A stretch of DNA of 64,000 nucleotides from Megalonaias nervosa. Its lineage: Eukaryota; Mollusca; Bivalvia; Unionida; Unionidae. Below the pieces are notes generated by a model. That model was not told the DNA's origin and searched no databases. It saw only the letters and a list, made by a program, of their open reading frames with translations. Positions 55,331 through 64,000 of the stretch are shown here, one piece after another (position 1 is the stretch's first letter; every line of letters starts with the position of its first letter). A program made the translations under genes and the position numbers. Location of the stretch: the NCBI GenBank assembly GCA_016617855.1, contig JAECUM010003194.1:105648-169647 (forward strand), given 5' to 3'.

Positions 55331-56392
55331 GAGTGCAAGTGATCATAGATATTAACTTTCCCTTTTTGCAAGAGTTTGTATGTTAGTGTGTAGGTATTAT
55401 ATAGTATATAACATTTGTGGAGTTACATAACTCCCCCTTGCTTCCCCCATTTTGTTTGTATATGAGGATGACGGATGGTCATTAGATGTTAGTCCTCATC
55501 ACTGTAAAGGTTGCATAAAAAATTGAAGCATGTGCTAACAACGCAGACCATTATTAAACCACAACAGCCTTTTCAGGACCATCGAGGTTTCTTGAAATAG
55601 CGACACTACTCAATATTTCCAACCACCAAAAATAATTGAGCATTTATATCATGTTTATTTCTTTTTAAATTTTGTTCAAACAGTTTACAAATTTTTACCT
55701 ATCTTCCTAAACTTGAACTTTGAACTATCGAAATTCTCTTACAAAATCTACAAATTACTTTTATATTGCTACTATTTTTGAGGAAGTTCCGTTTAATTTC
55801 AGATAAATTTCGTATTAGGTTCGAAATTTTTTAATTACTTTCAGTCTAAGTCACAATTTTCACAGTTTTGTGATTTGTTTTCAGTTTCCGCTAACTCCGT
55901 ATTAGATTCAAACGTATGCAATAACTTTTGCTCTAAGCCATACCTTTTCTATTTGTCTACATTGATATTAGACTCAGGTAAACCCTGCATTAGTTTCAAA
56001 ATTTTAGCACCAGGTTCACTCTAAGCTACACTTTTCACATTTATCCGGATTTTTCAGTTTCCTCTAAACCTGTGACATTTTCTATACTTTGGTGCAACTT
56101 TAAGATAAATAATTTTTTCAAATCTTCCCTCATGTTCAAGACAATTTGGTAATTCTAGCTTTATTTCTAGTAAAGCCCTAATATTTAAAAAAAAAAAAAT
56201 TAGAAATTCTTTTATTCCTCTTGAAAGTCGGTATAAAGTTTGGAACTCTAGTATAATTTCTAATAATCCAGATTTTTATAGTCTTCTCTTAAGTCCGTGA
56301 CGGATTCATAATTTAAGCATTACTTTTAGTCACATCCACTTTACTGCTATTATGAGTTGGTTTCCTTCGTTATAGCTATTTCGTAACATCAG

Positions 56393-56397
<5 letters not shown>
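55331..56397. other. no gene seen
   Basis: AT-rich unique DNA without coding signal or recognised repeat, ending at the (AT)n before the Penelope-like fragment. Confidence 0.5.
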
Positions 56398-56433
<36 letters not shown>

Positions 56434-56461
56434 CTCCATATATATATATATATATATATAT

Positions 56462-56653
56462 ATGACAAAGAAGCTGTACAGAAGCCCGGTCGCAGAACAC
56501 TTCTTCTCCCCTAGCCACACTTTCAGTGATATAACACTTATCGCAATTGCTAACAACCCCAACTGGAGTTCCGAAACCAGGAAGGAAAGGGAATCTTACT
56601 GGATACGCCGCCTTAGAACACTGAAACCATGCGGTTTAAACCAAGAAGACTAG
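56462..56653 (+). pseudogene. C-terminal fragment of a Penelope-like element GIY-YIG endonuclease
   Basis: A 63-codon frame directly after an (AT)n tract. It reads SPVAEHFFSPSHTFSDITLI and then ERESYWIRRLRTLKPCGLNQ, ending in a normal stop. The 'V-A-E-H-F...H-x-x-x-D' and 'R-x-x-x-E-x-x-W-I-x-x-L-x-T-x-x-P-x-G-L-N' patterns are those at the end of the GIY-YIG nuclease of Penelope-like retroelements. The GIY and YIG motifs and the reverse transcriptase are missing, so this is a 5'-truncated copy. Its 3' untranslated region probably continues to ~57080. Confidence 0.75.
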
Positions 56654-57080
56654 AAAAAGACAGCCATGCACAAGTGGAATTATCCTTTGCAGCCGACACA
56701 TTTTCTTTCCAAAACTTTTCTAAATTTTCTTAGTAGCCTTCAATTACTACTATAAGAATGAAATATCCGGGATATAATTTCGCTTACATAAATGTACACA
56801 AAGTAATAGATGTCGCTATGGCTCACCGATTTCTAGCTTAATACAAATATTTTCCAGTATCCGCAACAAGTTGATATAGGCTGGTTGAGACATAATACAT
56901 TTAAAGGTTTAATTCATGTAGAAACAGCCATGTAGAGTTATGCAAACACAACGGTTTTTGTGTTTTATTTGTTTGTTTTGTCTATGTTTTGTATATGCCT
57001 TTGAAAAAGAGTCATTAAGAGTCGAAAGCGCTCAGACTAGTTAGATGCTAGTTTTGCACTGTTCGTCGTCAGTTTATTGC
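56654..57080 (+). mobile_element. Penelope-like 3' untranslated region
   Basis: Non-coding sequence after the GIY-YIG stop. 56990-57065 ('cctttgaaaaagagtcatta', 'gtcgaaagcgctcagactag', 'ttttgcactgttcgtc') has a diverged second copy at ~44195-44265. Two copies of the same tail support a dispersed element. Confidence 0.55.
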
Positions 57081-57168
57081 ATTTATCTCAATCAATCCCT
57101 GACACACGTGATCCCTTGCTGGATCCAGTGCGCTTGAAAGGGCTGTTATTCGCCATATGATTTGTATT

Positions 57169-57174
<6 letters not shown>

Positions 57175-57233
<59 letters not shown>

Positions 57234-57862
57234 TATACCACATACATTAAAAATAACATGCATTTAAAGTGTTGGTATAAAGTAATTTGATATACCAATA
57301 CTATTGGTATATCAGATTGTGATCCGCCCATGGCGCAGTAATACGCATATATAAACATTTTCGCGAGCGTCTGCAGTTGATTCTAGATCAATGATCAATT
57401 TTCACACATTAGTCACTAGTGACGTATGAAAATAACGATGAAAGGTATTAATAATCCCCGTTTTCTAATGAATTTAATATGGTACACATTTTCATCACAA
57501 TCCTTTCTGCTTTCTGTTCTCCCCTCCCCTCTCATGCATAACGGACAAACTGCGCAGAAATGTGGAATGAGAGAGTAAAGGAATTTGGGCTGGATTAAAA
57601 CCTTGAAATAGAAATTACACCAAGTAACCTACAAGAATATGGTTCGTCGTAACGATACGTGTGCACTTTCCTTGGGATTTATCAACAGTGTTTATCAATG
57701 ATACAATGTTGCAAACCAGTAAATTCCTCGGTTACGTGGTATACATACTGTGATATATTTAATGTTTTGTTGCTGTTTTTTTTTGTTGTTGTTTTTTCTT
57801 AAACATACCATAATGTTCTAAAAAATCGATTATTATTATTTAAATATGAAAATGTCCAAAGG

Positions 57863-57915
<53 letters not shown>

Positions 57916-58087
57916 ATCTCTTGACCATCGTAGCAGGATACGGGCTAAAATCTATGAAATGGCGAACGTAGAGGATTTTCCGACAATATCTCTGGACTTA
58001 TGAATGATGGTAAAAGTTAAGTCAAACCTACCAAAGGATGAGAGACAGACAGACAGACAGACAGAGACAGAGTTTTAAAGTCAAACC

Positions 58088-58156
<69 letters not shown>

Positions 58157-58777
58157 GGGTCGTATTTACTGTTGCTAAAGCAGAATAATGACTTAGATCA
58201 ACTGTAAATATATTAAAATATTTTAATTACCTCTTGTTGGTTCGTCAGTTGGCTTAGTTTCTATTCCACATTAATTTCCACGAGCCTGAAGGTGAATGGC
58301 ATTGCGTTCATTTGAATGGTGTAGCTATCCAACTGTTGCTACTGCTCTACTTTTATTATTAAAACCATCTTTCATATTTAAATCATAAGTGTGCATTATA
58401 TTGATTTAATCAATGTGGAGAAAAATAGAAACCAAGAAAAGAAAACAATCAACTTATCAATATGCAGAGGTGACTGTAAATAGCCATTAAAGGCATAGAA
58501 CTACATCTTATAGCGGACACACTCGGGGATGTGAGGAGTTCATTCACTAGGTCAATACACGGCTGCCTGTAATAAATCTGAACTCCGTTCAAAGGGCAAA
58601 TATATGCATTTGTATGTGATATAAATAAAATATATGTACAGTATGTACGCTGTATCAATGATATACCACTCGTTGTATAAATTTTTCATTCAAAGGAAAC
58701 TCAGCAAGCTTCGTTTCCTTTTAATGAAAAATTTATACATCTCGTGGTATATCATTGATACAGCGTACATACTATAC

Positions 58778-58781
<4 letters not shown>
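57175..58781 (+). repeat. left arm of a long inverted repeat
   Basis: Starts at an (AT)n tract and is matched in reverse complement by 62938-64000. Landmarks include 'gtgttggtata', 'gtgatccgccca', 'acctacaagaatatggttcg', 'atatgaaaatgtccaaaggt', a (CT)n, then 'ataaataaaatatatgta' and a ~115-bp hairpin at 58655-58765. Extra sequence in this arm (58000-58440, with a (GA)n) is missing from the right arm. Small inner palindrome at 57278-57314. No coding sequence. Confidence 0.85.
58655..58768. repeat. ~50-bp-arm hairpin
   Basis: 'gtatgtacgctgtatcaatg' at the start pairs with 'attgatacagcgtacatac' at the end. Arms are ~50 bases with few mismatches around a short loop containing 'gcaagcttcg'. A diverged copy is at 62940-63062. 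Confidence 0.85.
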
Positions 58782-58848
<67 letters not shown>

Positions 58849-58852
<4 letters not shown>

Positions 58853-59741
58853 TGTTTGTTTGTTGAACTTATTTTTTTTTATTTCATTACATGCTATTGT
58901 AATGTAACATTGTATGCTGGACTTGACCTTGTCCAAAATTGAGTTCATTTCTGCTTGACCTGATTGACTTCTTTTTAAATTTCATTTATGTGAACAACTA
59001 ATAATAGCTTCATTAATCTCTATGTGTATGAGCTTATTATCAGGATTATTATTCAGGTAAACAAGAAGGAATAAATATGTTGATTTGGGTCAGGGTTTTG
59101 GAGATACCTAAGTGAATTTTATAGGCTATTGTGTTGTAAATAAACAAGGCTCATTAGATCATTCTAGATGGTTATTTTCCATTAGGTAATGGTTGTTTCT
59201 AGAAAATGCTAATTGTGATCTGATGTCAAGCAGAGAACTATATCATCTTGTGACTGTGAGGATTTTACTGGTCGTGCTTTGACATCTAGCACTTTAAGTT
59301 GTATTATGTTGTGACCAGTTTGCGCTAAATTTTATTTTCTCCAAATTATTGAATTCAAGTGATTATTTTCTCTGGAAATAGAAAAGTGCTCTGATAAATT
59401 TCTTGGATAAAGACATTCACTGGAATTTATACTGAATTCAAACCTGGAATAATATTCAACAAGATACTGTTGACAGATCAGCACTACGTTGGCTTTAACA
59501 CACACGTCATCGCCTTCAGTTTTGGATCTCTTCAAGACTTTTACTGAATTTTATTCAGGACTTTAAATTAGTAGGAATTGTGTCTTGAATTCTTAGATTA
59601 TTTGGGGATTTAATTCGCAATACCGTAAGTTCTTTCATTTTCACTTTGTTTTCTACGGAAATAAATTATTTGTTAAATTTTACAAAGCTTGTTGTCTTCA
59701 TTCTTTTCTGTTACTTATTTTAAGAGCATAGACTCTTAACA
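58849..59741 (+). repeat. 5' LTR
   Basis: Matches 62004-62874 along nearly its whole length ('tgctggacttgaccttgtcc', 'gattatttggggatttaatt', 'cgcaataccgtaagttcttt'). Its first bases are replaced by or merged with the (TA)n tract at 58782-58848. It ends '...gactcttaaca'. Confidence 0.85.
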
Positions 59742-59747
59742 CAAATT

Positions 59748-59763
59748 TGGGCGCTCGTTCTTG
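59748..59763 (+). other. probable primer-binding site
   Basis: 'tgggcgctcgttcttg' lies seven bases after the 5' LTR end and starts with TGG, complementary to a tRNA CCA end. The tRNA species is not identified. Confidence 0.5.
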
Positions 59764-59898
59764 TGATAATAATTTTGCTAAAATATTTCAGAAAACTTTG
59801 TTTTTGAAATTTAAATTCCTCATGTTTCATAATTTTTAAAATCCCAAGTATTATTTCACATTTTAGAAATCTTTAGTGAAATCAGGAAGCTTTTTACA

Positions 59899-60290
59899 AT
59901 GTCATCTAAAGTGGAGATCTTTATTTCAAATCCTACCCAGGAAGAGTTAGACTTCTTGAAAAAGATGAATTGCTTAAGCTTGACCGAAAATATGATCTAT
60001 CTGAGGGAAAAACTTCTTTAATGAAGCAAGTAATAAAAAATATTTTGGTCCAATATTTGGTGGAAAAGAACGTTTTGGATAAAAGTGCTTTGGATTTGAT
60101 TAGTAAGTCTGTATCAGACTCTAACATAAAAGTAATGGAATTAAAATTAAAATACAAGATGGAATTAGAGTTAAGAAAGCTTGCGCATCAGAAAGAGAAT
60201 ATGAGAAACAACTCCAATTAGATAAAGAGGAAAGAGAGAGGATAATGCAATTGGAGAAAGAGGAGAAGCAAATGCATTTAGATAGAGTGT
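59899..60290 (+). pseudogene. gag remnant
   Basis: Starts at ATG 59899 (MSSKVEIFISNPTQEELDFL) and shifts frame near 59965 into DLSEGKTSLMKQVIKNILVQ and a long charged helix (KYKMELELRKLAHQKE). It shifts again near 60190 into a Glu/Lys-rich coiled coil (EERERIMQLEKEEKQMHL). This is typical of the start of gag in this group, which is helical and charged. The rest of gag and the start of the protease are deleted. Confidence 0.7.
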
Positions 60291-60313
60291 GGCTTTGTTA
60301 ATGGTCCTCTCCA

Positions 60314-61340
60314 TTGTGTAAATTTGTCATCAGACTTAGTCTCAGGGCAGTCGGAACAGTGTATTGTTTACCCTTTGAGGGCATTCATTTATTACTAGGC
60401 AATGACCTAGCTGGAGATAAGGTTGTGGTTAATCTACTTGTAACTGACAAGATTTGTTTGGATCAGAAAGTCGATCCTATTGAAAAAGAATTCCTTGATT
60501 TATACCCAGCTTGTACAGTTACCAGAGCTATGGCAAAGAAAGCTCTTGAGAATGATGTTGATCAAGAAAGTATTCCTTTAGCTGACACGTGTATTGGTCA
60601 GGCTTTTGATGAGGTCACTTTCACTCCATGTTTGGATCAATCAAAGGGTATTGATCACAGTGATCCTCTTTTAACTATTCATTCTCTTTATTCTAATCAG
60701 GGTGACAAACGACAATCACTTGTCGTCAAAAAGGAAAAAGATCCTGAGATCTCCTGTTTGTTTCAAAGAGCCATTAGTGAAACTGAAGCCACTGAAGTAC
60801 CTGTTTGTTATTTCATTAAAAATGGGATGCTTATGAGAAAATGGAGACCACCTGAGTTACCTGCTGGTGAACTATCAAATTGTAGTTCCAAAATCGTACA
60901 GACAAGAAATTCTTAGTCTGGCCTATGAAACTCCTTCGGCTGGTGATTTAGAGATTAATAGGACTTATCACAAGATCTTGAATCACTTCTACTGGCCAAA
61001 AATCAAAAGTGATGTTTTTAAATACTGCAGATCTTGTCATACTTTTCAAATGGTAGGAAAACCCAATCAGAAGATACTTAAGGCTCGTCTGCAACCTATT
61101 CCAGCATTTGACGAACCGTTTAGCAGAATAATGGTAGATTGTGTCGGTCTCTTACCTAACACCAAGTCAGGTAACCAATATTTGTTGACCATAATGTATG
61201 CGTCAACAAGATTCCCAGATTCAATTCCTTTCAGGAATATTAAAACTAAAACAATAGTAAAAGCTTTGATAAAGTTTTTTTTTTACTCAATTTTGGCCCT
61301 TCCAAATATGTCCAATCTGATCAAATGTCAAATTTTGTTC
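60314..61340 (+). pseudogene. protease end + integrase N-terminal/core part
   Basis: The frame 60314-60916 has the end of the aspartic protease (GIHLLLGNDLAGDKVVVN), a linker with VTRAMAKKA, and the pre-integrase region (VPVCYFIKNGMLMRKWRPPE). A one-base shift near 60870 leads to the frame 60867-61352. This holds the integrase zinc-binding region (FYWPKIKSDVFKYCRSCHTF; the first His of the HHCC is lost in AGDLEINRTY) and the catalytic core's first Asp (FSRIMVDCVGLLPNTKSGNQ). The core breaks at a T10 run (~61277), with a second-Asp segment (QSD) in another frame at ~61315. Joined to reverse transcriptase sequence by a deletion. Confidence 0.85.
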
Positions 61341-61343
61341 CAG

Positions 61344-61863
61344 TTTTTATAATATTGCTGAACTCATGACAAATTTATTGAGCAAGAAAACTAAGTTTCA
61401 TTGGTCTGAAAAATTTCAGGAGGCTTTTGATAAGTTGAAGGCTATACTTAAGAGTGCACCAGTTCTTACAGCTCCAAATTTCAGTCAGTCATTTAAATTG
61501 TCTGTTGATGCAAGTGATGTTGGGGTTGGAACAGTATTGATTCAACAAGACAACAATGGTGTAGATCATCCGGTGTGCTATTTTTCTAAGAAATTAAATA
61601 TGCTCCAGCTAAATTATTCCACAATCGAGAAAGAATGTTCGGCTTTGATATTGACATTGCAACACTTCGAAGTATACATTAGTTCAGCTCCTTCTCCGAT
61701 TATTGTGTTTAGTGATCACAACCCCCTTATTTTCATCGACAAGATGAAAAACAAAACTCAGAGATTATTAAGGTGGAGTTTGTTGTTGCAGGAATATAAT
61801 ATTGACATCAGGCACATCAAGGGAAAAGACAATTTAATAGCAGATGCACTTTCACGTGTATAG
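61344..61863 (+). pseudogene. reverse transcriptase end + RNase H
   Basis: An open frame to 61863. The end of the RT thumb (NLLSKKTKFHWSEKFQEAFD) is followed by RNase H with its first catalytic Asp (KLSVDASDVGVGTVLIQQ), YSTIEKECSALILTLQHFE (catalytic Glu), FSDHNPLIFI (Asp) and the usual end HIKGKDNLIADALSRV. The RNase H looks complete. All RT palm motifs, including YxDD, are missing because of the deletion that joins this to the integrase at ~61340. The frame ends 140 bp before the 3' LTR, as expected if RNase H is the last pol domain. Confidence 0.9.
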
Positions 61864-62003
61864 AAATATATTGTTTCATGTGTGCTTTGTGTCATTCATA
61901 AGATTTCATCTTATGTTGTTTTTTTTCTTTACCACATGTATAATTGACCTATAGTTAAACGAAAGCTTTATTGCGTAAATCTTTCTTTTTCTTTATGAGG
62001 AAG
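61864..62003 (+). other. 3' untranslated region with polypurine tract
   Basis: Non-coding 140 bp ending in the purine run 'gaggaag' (61997-62003) immediately before the 3' LTR start TGTTGTG, the position of the plus-strand primer. Confidence 0.55.
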
Positions 62004-62868
62004 TGTTGTGTATATTTAATTTAATTGTTTGTTTGTTAGTTTAATTTTTTTATTTCATTACATGCTGTTGTAATGTAACATTCTATGCTGGACTTGACCT
62101 TGTCCAAAATTGAGTTCAATTCTGCTTGACCTGATTGAGTTTTGTTTCATTTTATGTAAATAGCTAATACATAGTTCCATTATTCTCTATCTTTTTGAGC
62201 TAATATCAGAATTATTATTAATAGAAAAAGTAAATATGTTGTTTTGTGTCAAAGATTTGGACTTTCCTAAGTGAATTTGTACAGGTTATGGTTTTGATTT
62301 TGTAAACATCAAGATCATACTAGAAGGTTATTTTCCATGAGGTAATGTTCTTTTTCTATAGACAATGCTAACTGTAACTTGAGGTCAAGTTGAGAACTAT
62401 ATAATCTTGTAATTGTGAGGATTTGGTCCTTGGTGCTTTATCATCGGGCACTTTTAAGTTACATTATATGTTGTGACCAGTAGTTTGAGGCTGGAATCTA
62501 TTTTTGTTTCAAAATACAAAAGTGCTCTGATAAAATTCTTGGATAGAGACACTGGAATTTATACTGAATTAAAACCTGGAATTATATTTCTGTGATTCAA
62601 CAAAAGACTCTTGACAATTCAATAGCTATGACAGACACGTCATCTCCTTCAGTTTTGGATTTTTTCTGAGCTTTTACTGAATTTTATTCAGGACTTTAAA
62701 TTACTAGGACTTCTGTCTGTAATTCTTGGATTATTTGGGGATTTAATTCGCAATACCGTAAGTTCTTTTTTTTCACTTTGTATTCTAGGGAAATAAATTA
62801 TTTGTTCAACTTTACAAACTTGCTGTCTTTCACTCTTTTCTGTTACTTATTTTAAGATTGTAGACTCG

Positions 62869-62874
<6 letters not shown>
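62004..62874 (+). repeat. 3' LTR
   Basis: Begins TGTTGTGTATATTTAATT and ends '...gactcgtaacta' at the (TA)n tract. It contains AATAAATTA near the end (~62792), placed like the polyadenylation signal of the family. Related to the 5' LTR and to the reversed fragments at 20.3, 41.7, 42.7 and 54.0 kb. Confidence 0.85.

Positions 62875-62937
<63 letters not shown>
62875..62937. repeat. (TA)n microsatellite
   Basis: About 31 TA dinucleotides between the 3' LTR and the right inverted-repeat arm; the mirror of 58782-58848. Confidence 0.97.
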
Positions 62938-62941
<4 letters not shown>

Positions 62942-63322
62942 GGTACGCTGTATCAATTATATACTTCGAGATGTATAAATGTTTCATTAAAAGGAAACGA
63001 GGCTTGCCGAGTTACCTTTTAATGAAAATTTATACGAGTGGTGTATCATTGATACAACGTGCATATTATACATATATTTTATTTATATCACAAATAAATA
63101 CACATATCTACCCTTTGAACTGTGTTAAGATTGACTACAGGCAATTGTGTATTGACCTGGTTAATGAACTCGTCACATCCCCGCAGAGTGTGTCCGCTAA
63201 AAAATGTAATTCTGTTAGTTTTTGGCTATTCATAGGTCCAGAGACATCGTAGTATGACACAAGCGAAAATCTTCTGCACTCTTCTTTTCATGGATTTTCG
63301 CCCCTATCTTGCTTCAATGGGA

Positions 63323-63373
<51 letters not shown>

Positions 63374-63966
63374 CTGCCTTTGGACATTTTCATATTTAAT
63401 TAACAATAATCGATTTTAGAACATTGCAATAGTTTTAAGAAACTATCACACCAACACTAAAGCACGAAATACATTACAGTGTGTTTGCCTTGTAACCAAG
63501 AAATTTACCCTATATTGTCGACACGCTATTGCAACTTTGCATCATCTATTATAGAAACACTGTATATAAATCCCAATGAGAGTGTACGCATACCGTTACG
63601 ACGAACCATATTTTTGTAGGTTACTCGGTGTAAATTCAGTTTCAAGGTTTTCATCCAGTCCAATTTCTTTTTCTCACTCACTCCAGATTTCTGCGTATGT
63701 TGTCCTTTATGCATAAGAGGGGAGGGGGATGGAAATCAGAAAGGAATTTGTGTAATTTGTGTAACATATTAAATTCATTTAGAAAACGGGGAATATTAAT
63801 ACTTTTAACTCATTATTTTTATACGTCACTAATGATTAATAAGTGGAAATTGATCATTAAATCAACAGCACATAGTTGCAAGAATGTTCGTAAATGCGTA
63901 TTATTGCGCCTTGGGCGGATCACAATTTGATATACCAGTAGTACATATAATAGCTTTATACCAACA

Positions 63967-64000
<34 letters not shown>
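62938..64000 (-). repeat. right arm of the long inverted repeat
   Basis: Reverse complement of 57175-58781, with a (GA)n at 63310-63366 matching the left (CT)n. It reaches the window end in (TA)n that mirrors the (AT)n at 57175, so the arm may be nearly complete here. It lacks the left arm's 58000-58440 segment. The hairpin at 62940-63062 corresponds to that at 58655-58768. No coding sequence; short open frames here are chance. Confidence 0.85.

Larger units (their letters stand above)
58849..62874 (+). mobile_element. Ty3/gypsy LTR retrotransposon, Gmr1-like domain order, internally deleted
   Basis: Two ~870-bp LTRs (58849-59741 and 62004-62874), clearly related but with many differences, flank a 2.26-kb interior. 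The interior holds gag, a protease end, an integrase part, a reverse transcriptase end and RNase H. Integrase lies before reverse transcriptase/RNase H, the order described for Gmr1-like Ty3/gypsy elements. Both outer edges run into (TA)n tracts at the centre of a long inverted repeat. LTR divergence and frame damage show it is old. Confidence 0.85.

Overview
The window looks like non-coding, transposon-rich nuclear DNA of a lophotrochozoan animal, most likely a mollusc. It is AT-rich and full of long (AT)n, (CA)n, (CT)n and (ATAC)n microsatellites. It carries tRNA-derived SINEs with a shared core, a spliced exon for a small secreted Cys-rich protein, and Ty3/gypsy-, Penelope- and Maverick-type elements. 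I assign no species. No complete host gene is visible; the only convincing host coding sequence is a terminal exon at 19.3-20.05 kb.

The main feature is a 15.9-kb Maverick/Polinton (adintovirus-like) element at 1005-16951. It has ~245-bp terminal inverted repeats starting AG and ending CT, and is bounded by the direct repeat ATGTC. It sits inside a 33-bp minisatellite that resumes on the far side. The left half encodes replication and integration functions: packaging ATPase (-), zinc-ribbon plus parvovirus-type phospholipase A2 (+), DDE integrase (+), a small HNH-like protein (-), a protein-primed-type DNA polymerase B running into an SF1 helicase (-), a small zinc protein (+), an HNH/NUMOD1 endonuclease (+) and an unknown acidic protein (+). 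An AT-rich hairpin repeat (9.3-9.8 kb) separates this from a compact minus-strand virion-type cluster. That cluster, read from 16.7 down to 9.9 kb, holds a coiled-coil protein, a glycine-rich minor capsid-like protein, the major capsid protein, a pVI-like hydrophobic/basic protein, an adenain-like protease, a fiber-like protein, a membrane protein and an unidentified protein. Most genes are broken by stops or frameshifts, so this copy is a fossil (or partly an assembly artefact at homopolymers).

From 17 to 31 kb there are short minisatellites, the secreted-protein exon, a 5.4-kb degenerate 19-bp satellite (21.2-26.6 kb) and SINE copies. At 31.4-35.6 kb lies a second virus-like remnant: a degraded DNA polymerase B gene (-) and a zinc-knuckle gene (+), which diverge symmetrically from one palindromic TATA sequence. 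From 36 to 57 kb there are microsatellites, a 24-bp array (37.5-38.2 kb), a second SINE, LTR-derived blocks, a 142-bp near-perfect hairpin (46.0 kb), weak remnants of Maverick-type genes (49-50.4 and 53.5-53.8 kb), and the last codons of a Penelope-like GIY-YIG endonuclease (56.5 kb).

The end of the window (57.2-64.0 kb) is a long inverted repeat. A Ty3/gypsy element with the unusual protease-integrase-reverse transcriptase-RNase H order (Gmr1 type) lies at its centre, flanked by ~870-bp diverged LTRs and (TA)n tracts. A large internal deletion joins the integrase core directly to the end of the reverse transcriptase.
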